Shown here piece by piece: positions 7,954 to 13,636 of a stretch of DNA of 16,746 nt. Source of the stretch: JBBRNH01 sp038247465 (GTDB taxonomy: Bacteria > Bacteroidota > Bacteroidia > Cytophagales > Spirosomataceae); the NCBI GenBank assembly GCA_038247465.1, contig JBBRUV010000061.1, positions 1-16,746 on the forward strand, given 5' to 3'. Numbering within the stretch: the first letter of the stretch is position 1; every line of letters starts with the position of its first letter. Position numbers and translations under genes: made by a program. Under the pieces are notes generated by a model. It made no database searches. It saw only the letters and a list, made by a program, of their open reading frames with translations, and was not told the origin of the DNA.

Positions 7954-8043
7954 CGGGCAAAACTTGATAAAAACGAGACAAAGCCCGGCTTTTGGCCGTT
8001 TGTATTGACATTTTCCGGGAAACCGGAAACCATCCCTGTCTAA

Positions 8044-8922
8044 TCAATACACCTCCCGCCGGGCGGCTTTCACGGTGTTTTGCATCAGCGAGCAGATGGT
8101 CATCAAACCAACCCCGCCAGGAACGGGCGTAATGAAACTTGTGAGCGGGGCCACTTCGTCAAATTTTACGTCGCCTTTCAGCGCAAAGCCACTTTTTTTG
8201 GTCGCATCCGGCACCCGCTCCAAACCCACGTCAATCACCACCGCGCCGGGCTTCACCATGCCTGCCGTGATAAATTCGGGCCTGCCGAGGGCCGCAATCA
8301 GAATATCTGCCGAGCGGCAGATTTCGGCCAGATTGGTCGTTTTTGAGTGTGTTAGCGTTACGGTGCAATTGCCGGGATAGGTGTTGCGCTGCATCAGAAT
8401 AGACATGGGCAGGCCCACAATCTGACTGCGGCCCACCACCACGCAGTGTTTGCCGACGGTTTCGATGGTATAACGGGTCAGCATTTCCAGAATCCCCTGG
8501 GGCGTGGCCGAGATGTAGCAGGGCAACCCCTTGGCCATCCGCCCGATGTTTACAGGATGAAAACCGTCAACGTCTTTGGCCGGGTTGATGGTCTCCATCA
8601 CTCGGTCGGGGTTAATGTGTTTGGGGAGGGGTAGTTGCACAATCAGGCCGTCCATGTCGGGGTTGTCGTTGACCGATTGCACGGCGGCAAGCAGCGTGTC
8701 TTCGGTTACGTCGTCGTCAAACCGGATCAGTGTGGAGTGCATCCCGACCTCTTCGCAGCTTTTCATTTTGCTGGCAACGTAGGTTTCTGACCGCCCCGCC
8801 GTGCCGACGAGAATAGCGACGAGGTGCGGGATTTTGCCGCCATCGGCCCGGATTTGGGCCACGTCTGCCGCGATTTCGACCTTGATGCGGGTTGAGAGGA
8901 GTTTGCCGTCTAAGAGTTGCAT
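8044..8922 (-). CDS. folD: bifunctional methylene-THF dehydrogenase / methenyl-THF cyclohydrolase
   Basis: FolD interconverts 5,10-methylene-THF, 5,10-methenyl-THF and 10-formyl-THF using NADP+, in the cytosol. It feeds purine synthesis and the formyl donor used by Fmt, which is also in this window. The 292-aa product has the catalytic YVASK motif (Tyr48, Lys52), DGLIVQLPLPKHI at 91-103, the dinucleotide site VVVGRSQIVGLPM at 161-173, and the C-terminal signature PVPGGVGLMTICSLMQNT at 267-283. Length and motif order are standard. The ATG at 8922 gives the usual N-terminus (MQLLDGKLLS). It has its own -7 box at 8962-8969; atpA follows after 154 bp with a separate promoter. Confidence 0.98.
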   Translation of the reverse strand: MQLLDGKLLSTRIKVEIAADVAQIRADGGKIPHLVAILVGTAGRSETYVASKMKSCEEVGMHSTLIRFDDDVTEDTLLAAVQSVNDNPDMDGLIVQLPLPKHINPDRVMETINPAKDVDGFHPVNIGRMAKGLPCYISATPQGILEMLTRYTIETVGKHCVVVGRSQIVGLPMSILMQRNTYPGNCTVTLTHSKTTNLAEICRSADILIAALGRPEFITAGMVKPGAVVIDVGLERVPDATKKSGFALKGDVKFDEVAPLTSFITPVPGGVGLMTICSLMQNTVKAARREVY

Positions 8923-8961
8923 AGCAGTGGTCAGTAGCGTGAGTGTTGGTTTTTAAGTAGC

Positions 8962-8969
8962 CAAAGATA
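8962..8969 (-). promoter_or_regulatory. -7 element upstream of folD
   Basis: TATCTTTG on the minus strand matches TAnnTTTG exactly. No TTG was found at the expected spacing; CTG lies 19 nt upstream. The predicted leader to ATG at 8922 is about 33 nt. Confidence 0.45.
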
Positions 8970-9035
8970 CGCTCTGACAGTCTTTTTGCAGTTTCTTGTA
9001 GTCGGGGTCTTCGCGGGCCATCAGGTACTTTCCGT

Positions 9036-9069
9036 AAAAAAACAAAACGGCCTGTGAAGACACAGGCCG
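9036..9069 (-). terminator. intrinsic terminator of the beta-barrel protein gene
   Basis: Read on the minus strand: CGGCCTGTG, loop TCTT, CACAGGCCG (9-bp perfect GC-rich stem), then TTTTGTTTTTTT. It lies 28 nt after the stop of the upstream beta-barrel gene and isolates it from folD. Confidence 0.9.
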
Positions 9070-9097
9070 GAGAGTTAGCAGCAGTAAAAACTGTGGT

Positions 9098-9946
9098 TTA
9101 AAACTTAAACCCAACGCTGGCACTGACAATACGGCGTTGCGAACCCTGAAAACCAGACACTTGCAGGGCATCGCTGAAACCGTAGTGATACATCAGGTCA
9201 ATCAGCACCGGGCCAAAGTCAAAGCCAACGTTACCCAAGCCGTTGAACGAGCCGCTTTTTACTTCTGAATTGGTCAGGTTAAACCTGTTGGTGTTTGAAC
9301 TGATCCGGTTGGCGTATTCAGCACCAATAGCGAGCCGGATAGCCGAAATGCCGCGCTGCGATTGCAGCACTTTTACGCCCACCAACGCCGGTATTTGAAT
9401 GTAGCGCACGTCAATCTGATCGGTGATGGCTTGTGTCGTCTGCCCATCGCCGGGCTTGAAGTAATTAGAACTCGACGCGAAATACTCGGCACCGATCTGA
9501 CCGTAAACCCGGCCACCACCCCGCACAAATACACCGGCCTGATAGCCGATACGGCCCGTAAGGTTGTCTCCATCCACGTTTTCGCCCTTGAATCGGGTTG
9601 AGTTTACGCCGGCATACACACCAACGGTAACGGCTTTGTAGGCCCGGTCAGACTTGCGGTCCGGCTCCGACGTTGTGTTTGTCTGCGACGAATAGCTGTT
9701 TGTCGAGTACGTGCCGGTTGTTATCGAACCGTTGCCAGCCGTACCCGTTGTGCTGTTGTAAGTACCTGTTGTGCCAGTGTTGTTGTAGTTCCCCGTTGTA
9801 CCCGTGGTGCTGTAACTGCGGGTTGGCGCGGTGCTATAACTGGTTGTTGTTGATGAATATGACGACGACGTGGGCGTGGTTGTCGTCTGTGCGTTGGCCG
9901 TGCCAATGACAAGCAGCCCGAAGGCGAGCAATGTTACTTTTTTCAT
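9098..9946 (-). CDS. outer membrane beta-barrel (porin-family) protein with Ser/Thr-rich linker
   Basis: The product is 282 aa from the ATG at 9946. Residues 1-20 are a signal peptide (MKKVTLLAFGLLVIGTANAQ). Residues 21-95 are almost only Thr, Ser, Gly, Tyr and Asn, with degenerate units such as TGTTGNYNNTGTTGTYN. Residues about 104-282 alternate in the manner of a small beta-barrel (VTVGVYAGVNSTRF, GRIGYQAGVFVRGGG, YGQIGAEYFASSSNYF) and end in ASVGFKF, with the terminal Phe favoured by outer membrane barrels. It resembles the OMP_b-brl_2 porin-like group; the barrel's function is not deducible. The frame is open 31 codons further upstream but the signal peptide fixes the start. It is a single-gene unit with a strong terminator; no clear promoter motif was seen. 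Confidence 0.85.
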   Translation of the reverse strand: MKKVTLLAFGLLVIGTANAQTTTTPTSSSYSSTTTSYSTAPTRSYSTTGTTGNYNNTGTTGTYNSTTGTAGNGSITTGTYSTNSYSSQTNTTSEPDRKSDRAYKAVTVGVYAGVNSTRFKGENVDGDNLTGRIGYQAGVFVRGGGRVYGQIGAEYFASSSNYFKPGDGQTTQAITDQIDVRYIQIPALVGVKVLQSQRGISAIRLAIGAEYANRISSNTNRFNLTNSEVKSGSFNGLGNVGFDFGPVLIDLMYHYGFSDALQVSGFQGSQRRIVSASVGFKF

Positions 9947-10080
9947 AACGATTATGTTTGTTGAGTTTGCGTGAGACCAGTAAGTACCGGACAGACATGT
10001 TGATAACAGGCAGCTTTGTCTAAATGTTTGGCCATACAATCAGTTTACTCTATGGTATCAATTGGATAAACAGAGCGTTG

Positions 10081-10174
10081 TATCATCCTGTGCAGAGACG
10101 CATATTTGCGTTTCTTTTTACAAAATACAGGAAACGCCTATCTGCGTCTCCTACACAAATTTTATCATCCCGTG
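10081..10174. repeat. GAGACGC-family palindrome flanked by direct repeats
   Basis: Bases 10095-10114 and 10131-10150 are inverted copies: GAGACGCA pairs with TGCGTCTC and GCGTTTC with GAAACGC, with 3 mismatches in 20 and a 16-nt loop. Outside lie TATCATCCTGTG (10081-10092) and TATCATCCCGTG (10163-10174), 11 of 12 identical and directly repeated, which looks like a target duplication. The same arm sequence recurs at 12326-12418. Confidence 0.7.
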
Positions 10175-11242
10175 AACGAACAAAGCACTCAATTCCTGTA
10201 CCAATACCTCAACAACGCGTCGCCAACGGGCTTCGAACAATCGGGGCAACAAATTTGGCTCGATTACCTCAAACCGTATTCCGATGACTACATCGTGGAT
10301 ACCTACGGCACGGCGGTGGCTGTTGTTGGCCCCGATAAGTCGTATAAAGTGGTGATCGAAGCACACGCCGACGAGATTTCGTGGTTCGTGAATTATATTG
10401 ACGACAATGGCTATCTGTTTGTCCGGCGCAACGGCGGTTCCGATGCCGTTATCGCACCCTCGATGCGCGTCAACCTGCACACGGCAAAAGGTATTGTGTC
10501 GGGCGTGTTTGGCTGGCCCGCCATCCACGTTCGTGATTTGACGAAAGAGACCGCACCCAAAGTCACCGACCTGTTTATTGATATTGGCGCGGCCACCAAA
10601 AAAGAAGCCGAGGAGATGGGCGTTCACGTTGGCACGGTAGCAACGTTTGTTGACGGACTCATGGAGCTCAACGGCAAGTACTACGTGGGCCGGGCCTTGG
10701 ACAACCGTATGGGCGGGTTTATGATTGCCGAAGTAGCCCGGCTACTGCGCGAAAACGCCGTTGAACTGCCCTACACGCTGTATGTGGTGAACGCCGTGCA
10801 GGAAGAAATTGGCTTGCGCGGGGCCGAGATGATCGCCCGCCGGCTGAAGCCCGACCTTGCCATCTGTACCGACGTTACGCACGACACGCAATCGCCGAAA
10901 TACGATAAAAAAGAACAGGGAGACCTCAAATGCGGCCTCGGCCCGGTGCTGTGCTACGGCCCGGCAGTGCAAAATAACGTGCTGAATTTTTTGATTGATG
11001 TAGCTCAGAAACAGGAGATTCCGTTTCAGCGGCAGGCCGTCAGCCGGTCAACCGGCACTGATACCGATGCCTTTGCCTACGCTACGGAAGGCATTGCTTC
11101 GGCCCTGATTTCGTTGCCGTTGAAGTATATGCACACTACCGTCGAAACTGTCAGTATGGACGACGTGCAGGCCGTGATCAAACTCATGTACGAAACGCTG
11201 CTGGCTCTGAAAGGCGACGAAGATTTCCGGTATATAAAGTGA
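10172..11242 (+). CDS. M42-family metal-dependent aminopeptidase
   Basis: The product is 356 aa if read from the GTG at 10172 (VNEQSTQFLYQYLNNASPTG). Frames further upstream run into the palindrome, and no ATG occurs early in the gene. M42 enzymes are cytosolic dinuclear-metal aminopeptidases that trim peptides and form large tetrahedral assemblies in several species. Ligand and catalytic residues expected for the family are visible: EAHADE (His65, Asp67), ALDNRMGG (Asp177), AVQEEIGLRG (Glu211, Glu212), CTDVTH (Asp234) and KYMHTTVE (His321). Older names for relatives (FrvX, endoglucanase-like, glutamyl aminopeptidase) are less safe, and the substrate is not predictable. gpsA follows 84 bp downstream across a long inverted repeat. 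A weak promoter-like pair (TTG at 10078, CATATTTG at 10101) overlaps the palindrome. Confidence 0.93.
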   Translation: MNEQSTQFLYQYLNNASPTGFEQSGQQIWLDYLKPYSDDYIVDTYGTAVAVVGPDKSYKVVIEAHADEISWFVNYIDDNGYLFVRRNGGSDAVIAPSMRVNLHTAKGIVSGVFGWPAIHVRDLTKETAPKVTDLFIDIGAATKKEAEEMGVHVGTVATFVDGLMELNGKYYVGRALDNRMGGFMIAEVARLLRENAVELPYTLYVVNAVQEEIGLRGAEMIARRLKPDLAICTDVTHDTQSPKYDKKEQGDLKCGLGPVLCYGPAVQNNVLNFLIDVAQKQEIPFQRQAVSRSTGTDTDAFAYATEGIASALISLPLKYMHTTVETVSMDDVQAVIKLMYETLLALKGDEDFRYIK

Positions 11243-11319
11243 GTTCGTGGTTCGTAGTTTGCAGTTGCTGACGCAGCTACAAATTCGCGTCAGCCAACTG
11301 CAAACCACGAACCACGAAC
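11243..11319. repeat. 33-bp inverted repeat directly after a stop codon
   Basis: The left arm (11243-11274) begins with GTTCGTGGTTCGTAGTTTGC and the right arm (11287-11319) ends with CAAACCACGAACCACGAAC. The arms are complementary over about 32 bp with one mismatch and one bulged base, around a 12-nt loop. The first base of the arm directly follows the TGA of the peptidase gene, and the arm ends 7 nt before the gpsA ATG. No T run follows. Confidence 0.85.
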
Positions 11320-11326
11320 TAATTCC

Positions 11327-12325
11327 ATGACTAATTCCCCCAAAATAACCGTCGTTGGTGGTGGCAGTTGGGCCACCGCCCTCATCAAAATTCTGAGCGA
11401 AAACCCGGTTAAAATCAACTGGTGGATGCGGCAAAAATCAGATGCCGATCACATCCGGCAATTTCACCGTAATCCGCGCTACCTCACCGATGTCCGTATC
11501 AACCCACGTAAGGTGCGGACTTTCCTGAAAATCAACGATGCTTTTCGCGATACTGATTTTGTGATTCTGGCCGTGCCAGCCGCTTTTGTCACCGATGCAC
11601 TGACCGGACTTGAATCGCGCCAATTTGCCGGAAAAATCGTTGTTTCGGCTATTAAAGGCATGATTCCCAGCACAAATCAGCTCGTTACCGACTACTTAGC
11701 CGATCAGTACGGCGTATTGCATGAGCAGTTGGCCGTGATTGCCGGGCCGTGCCACGCCGAAGAAGTGGCACTCGAAAAACAGTCGTATCTAACCATTGCT
11801 TCCATCAATGACTCCGTAGCCCAGACCGTTGCTGATCTGCTGGCCTGTCGGTTTGTAAAAACGTCATCCTTGGCCGACATCTACGGCGTGGAATACAGCG
11901 CAGTGATGAAAAACATCATCGCGCTGGCCTGCGGCATTACGCATGGCTTAGGCTACGGCGACAATTTTCAGGCCGTGCTGGTGGCCAACGCCATGCAGGA
12001 AATAAAACGGTTTGTGGATGCCCTCGACCCGCGTCCGCGTGACCTGAGCGCGTCGGCCTACCTCGGCGATCTGCTCGTAACGGCTTATTCGCCATTTAGC
12101 CGCAACAGAACATTTGGCAACTGGATTGGTCGGGGCTACACGGTGCAATCAGCGCAGGCCGAGATGAAAATGGTGGCCGAAGGCTACTATGCCGCGAAAA
12201 GCATCTGGGAAATTAACCAACGGCTCGGCGTACCGATGCCAATTGTGGAGGCCGTCTATCGAATTTTATATGAATCTGCATCGCCGGGTGCCGAAATGGG
12301 AATTGTGAAGGGGGTGATGGCGTAA
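11327..12325 (+). CDS. gpsA: NAD(P)H-dependent glycerol-3-phosphate dehydrogenase
   Basis: GpsA reduces dihydroxyacetone phosphate to sn-glycerol 3-phosphate, the backbone for phospholipids, in the cytosol. The 332-aa product has the N-terminal dinucleotide loop ITVVGGGSWATAL (residues 7-19), the FVILAVPAAFV strand, VSAIKGM with Lys110, IAGPCHAEEV near 138-147 (the family's GPSxAxEV region, here with Cys in place of Ser), and EYSAVMKNIIALACGI with the catalytic Lys195. The C-terminal helical domain (LGDLLVTAYSPFSRNRTFG) is complete. The ATG at 11327 gives the normal N-terminus. It lies downstream of the M42 gene on the same strand; the intervening palindrome may separate or modulate the two. 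It ends convergent with HIT, with a repeat pair in between. Confidence 0.97.
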   Translation: MTNSPKITVVGGGSWATALIKILSENPVKINWWMRQKSDADHIRQFHRNPRYLTDVRINPRKVRTFLKINDAFRDTDFVILAVPAAFVTDALTGLESRQFAGKIVVSAIKGMIPSTNQLVTDYLADQYGVLHEQLAVIAGPCHAEEVALEKQSYLTIASINDSVAQTVADLLACRFVKTSSLADIYGVEYSAVMKNIIALACGITHGLGYGDNFQAVLVANAMQEIKRFVDALDPRPRDLSASAYLGDLLVTAYSPFSRNRTFGNWIGRGYTVQSAQAEMKMVAEGYYAAKSIWEINQRLGVPMPIVEAVYRILYESASPGAEMGIVKGVMA

Positions 12326-12418
12326 TGTAGAGACGCAAAATTTTGCGTCTCACCGCAGAATGGTTTTCTTTTATTGCGTACCCTCGGGCGGTTAGACGAA
12401 AAATTTTGCGTCTCTACA
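12326..12418. repeat. paired GAGACGC-family palindromes between convergent genes
   Basis: GAGACGCAAAA/TTTTGCGTCTC (12330-12351) is a perfect 22-bp palindrome. A second, one-mismatch palindrome lies at 12394-12413. The outermost 19 bp, TGTAGAGACGCAAAATTTT (12326-12344) and its exact reverse complement (12400-12418), form a larger inverted pair. The unit starts right after the gpsA TAA, and its other end contains the TAG stop of the HIT gene. Confidence 0.85.
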
Positions 12419-12803
12419 CTAATTTTCCCCGAATCATCTCCGCCGTTTTTGCCAACTCTTCCTGGCTGACTTTCAGCTTGTTATGAAAATTCATGTCGGC
12501 CATACTGTTCAGCGGAATCAGGTGAATGTGGGCGTGGGGAACCTCTAACCCAATCACTGCTAACCCGATTCGTTTGCACGGCACCGCCCGTTTGATAGCC
12601 CCGGCAACGGTTTTGGCGAACGCCATCAAGCCCGAATACGTGGCATCATCGAGGTCAAAAACAGAATCAACTTCCTGCTTTGGAATCACCAGCGTATGAC
12701 CAACGGCGGTTGGCTCAATGTCGAGAAAGGCCAGAAACTGCTCGGTTTCGGCAATTTTATGCGCCGGAATTTCACCGGCCACAATGCGGGAGAAGATTGT
12801 CAT
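12414..12803 (-). CDS. HIT-family nucleotide-binding protein
   Basis: The 129-aa product is a histidine-triad protein of the HINT/Hit branch: small cytosolic nucleotide hydrolases or transferases acting on adenosine phosphoramidates and related substrates. The start MTIFSRIVAGEIPAHKI matches the conserved N-terminus (xIFxKIxxGEIP). GHTLVIPK follows at 35-42, and the triad is HAHIHLIP with His90, His92 and His94. The physiological substrate is not predictable. The last codon and stop (GTG TAG) lie in the GAGACGC repeat. It is 92 bp downstream of greA on the same strand, so probably co-transcribed with it; greA-HIT proximity also occurs in other Bacteroidota, as far as I recall. Confidence 0.95.
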   Translation of the reverse strand: MTIFSRIVAGEIPAHKIAETEQFLAFLDIEPTAVGHTLVIPKQEVDSVFDLDDATYSGLMAFAKTVAGAIKRAVPCKRIGLAVIGLEVPHAHIHLIPLNSMADMNFHNKLKVSQEELAKTAEMIRGKLV

Positions 12804-12818
12804 GGTTCAATTAACAGC

Positions 12819-12888
12819 GAACAGTGAGCAATTAACAATGATACGTTTTCGGACAGAGCGATTGGTCACTGTTCATTGCTCACTGTTC
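12819..12888. repeat. 14-bp inverted repeat between greA and HIT gene
   Basis: GAACAGTGAGCAAT (12819-12832) is the exact reverse complement of ATTGCTCACTGTTC (12875-12888), with a 42-nt spacer. The right half also holds a direct repeat, CACTGTTCATTG, twice (12867-12878 and 12881-12892). Confidence 0.75.
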
Positions 12889-12895
12889 ATTGACA

Positions 12896-13369
12896 TCATC
12901 GCCCTATCTCAATTACTTCAAATTCAAGCATCCCGGCGGGGACTTTGATTTCGGCAGTGTCGCCTACTCTCTTCCCCAGCAAGCCTTTCCCGATGGGTGA
13001 TCCAACCGATATTTTGCCCGTTTTCAGGTCGGCTTCTTCTTCGGAAACCAGCGTGTAGGCCATTGTGGTGCCGTTTTTCTTGTTCTTGATTTTGACCGTC
13101 GACAGTACCGACACCTGCGAGATGTCAACCGTTGATTGATCGAGCAGGCGGGCGTTGGCAACTACGTCTTCAAGTTTCGAGATTTTCATCTCGTGCAGTC
13201 CCTGTGCATCTTTGGCTGCGTCATATTCGGCGTTTTCACTCAGGTCGCCTTTGTCGCGGGCTTCGGCTATTTGGGCGGCAATGTGCGCCCGGCCTTTGGT
13301 TTTCAAGTCGTTCAACTCGGCCTTGAGCCGGGTGAGACCCGCTGAGGTGTAATACGAAATTTTACCCAT
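12896..13369 (-). CDS. greA: transcription elongation factor GreA
   Basis: GreA enters the secondary channel of RNA polymerase and stimulates cleavage of backtracked transcripts, rescuing paused complexes. The 157-aa product has the N-terminal coiled coil (about residues 10-75) with the acidic tip DLSENAEYDAAK; Asp42 and Glu45 are the functional pair, equivalent to Asp41/Glu44 of E. coli. The C-terminal FKBP-like domain contains VSEEEADLKTGKISVGSPIGKGLLGKRVGD. Length is standard. The ATG at 13369 is the only fitting start. An intrinsic terminator ends just 14 nt upstream and the nearest good promoter lies beyond it (13548-13578), so expression should depend on read-through. HIT follows downstream. 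Confidence 0.98.
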   Translation of the reverse strand: MGKISYYTSAGLTRLKAELNDLKTKGRAHIAAQIAEARDKGDLSENAEYDAAKDAQGLHEMKISKLEDVVANARLLDQSTVDISQVSVLSTVKIKNKKNGTTMAYTLVSEEEADLKTGKISVGSPIGKGLLGKRVGDTAEIKVPAGMLEFEVIEIGR

Positions 13370-13383
13370 TGTTATACTTGATT

Positions 13384-13415
13384 AAAAACAAAAAGAACGG
13401 TACACCGACCGTTCT
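13384..13415 (-). terminator. intrinsic terminator in the greA leader
   Basis: On the minus strand AGAACGGT, a 6-nt loop CGGTGT and ACCGTTCT form a perfect 8-bp stem, directly followed by TTTTGTTTTT. No T run exists on the plus side, so it acts on minus-strand transcripts only. It ends 14 nt before the greA ATG. Confidence 0.85.
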
Positions 13416-13542
13416 GCATCCATATTGGTTTTCTTTGCAGTTACGTCAGTGGCCCTGTGCAATAAGGTTGACTGTATATTTCGATTTGACTACACAATTG
13501 ACTCATCGTGGGGGCTGTCTGTCGGTTGTTGGTCGAATGCAA
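13384..13542 (-). ncRNA. putative greA leader RNA ending at an attenuator-like terminator
   Basis: This is the stretch expected to be transcribed from the promoter at 13548-13578 up to the terminator at 13384-13415, about 155-160 nt. The start is estimated 5-7 nt after the -7 box and is not measured. Near its 5' end TGCATTC can pair with GGATGCA just before the terminator, which could close the leader into one domain. It contains an ATG-started 21-codon frame (13441-13506, beginning MSQLCSQIEI), with no Shine-Dalgarno sequence. It does not look like SRP RNA, tmRNA or a known riboswitch. In E. coli the greA leader likewise gives short terminated RNAs (GraL); here that is an analogy of layout, not of sequence. 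Confidence 0.45.
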
Positions 13543-13547
13543 GGCCA

Positions 13548-13578
13548 CAAATTTAGCAATTCTTCGCACCCTTGTCAA
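13548..13578 (-). promoter_or_regulatory. promoter of the greA leader
   Basis: On the minus strand TTG (13576-13578, extended as TTGACAAGG), a 20-nt spacer and TAAATTTG (13548-13555) are a full match to the Bacteroidota TTG/TAnnTTTG pattern. It is the best promoter in the window and lies about 180 nt upstream of the greA ATG. Confidence 0.75.
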
Positions 13579-13586
13579 TAAATCAA

Positions 13587-13621
13587 AATCCGGTTGAGCC
13601 TCTGCGAGACCCGACCGGATT
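13587..13621. repeat. hairpin between the greA promoter and fmt
   Basis: AATCCGGT (13587-13594) is the exact reverse complement of ACCGGATT (13614-13621), and two more pairs (one G-U on the plus-strand RNA) extend the stem. It ends 15 nt before the fmt ATG. On the minus strand it is followed by TTGATTTA, not a strong T run. It may lie in the fmt leader or shield the greA promoter from antisense transcription. Confidence 0.6.
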
Positions 13622-13636
13622 GCAAAGAAACAGATT

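Noticed and set aside
7890..8033. N-terminal extension of atpA (48 codons)
   Set aside because: The family N-terminus is MVSVRPDEVSAIL at 7889; the extension lies over the -7 element and has no homology I recognise.
8953..9021. 22-codon minus-strand frame (MAREDPDYKKLQKDCQ...) between the terminator and folD
   Set aside because: It looks protein-like in composition, perhaps a gene remnant, but it overlaps the folD -7 box, has no promoter after the terminator and is too short to support.
10106..10171. Start of the M42 peptidase at 10106
   Set aside because: This TTG lies inside the palindrome and the added residues are coded by the repeat; GTG at 10172 fits the family N-terminus.
10081..10174. 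CRISPR-like or tRNA-like structure suggested by repeats and stems in the intergenic gaps
   Set aside because: The repeats are inverted pairs, not regularly spaced direct repeats, and none gives a cloverleaf with a plausible anticodon arm.
13370..13636. Riboswitch, SRP RNA or tmRNA in the greA-fmt gap
   Set aside because: None of the conserved cores of these RNAs was visible; only a promoter, short frame, terminator and hairpin are supported.
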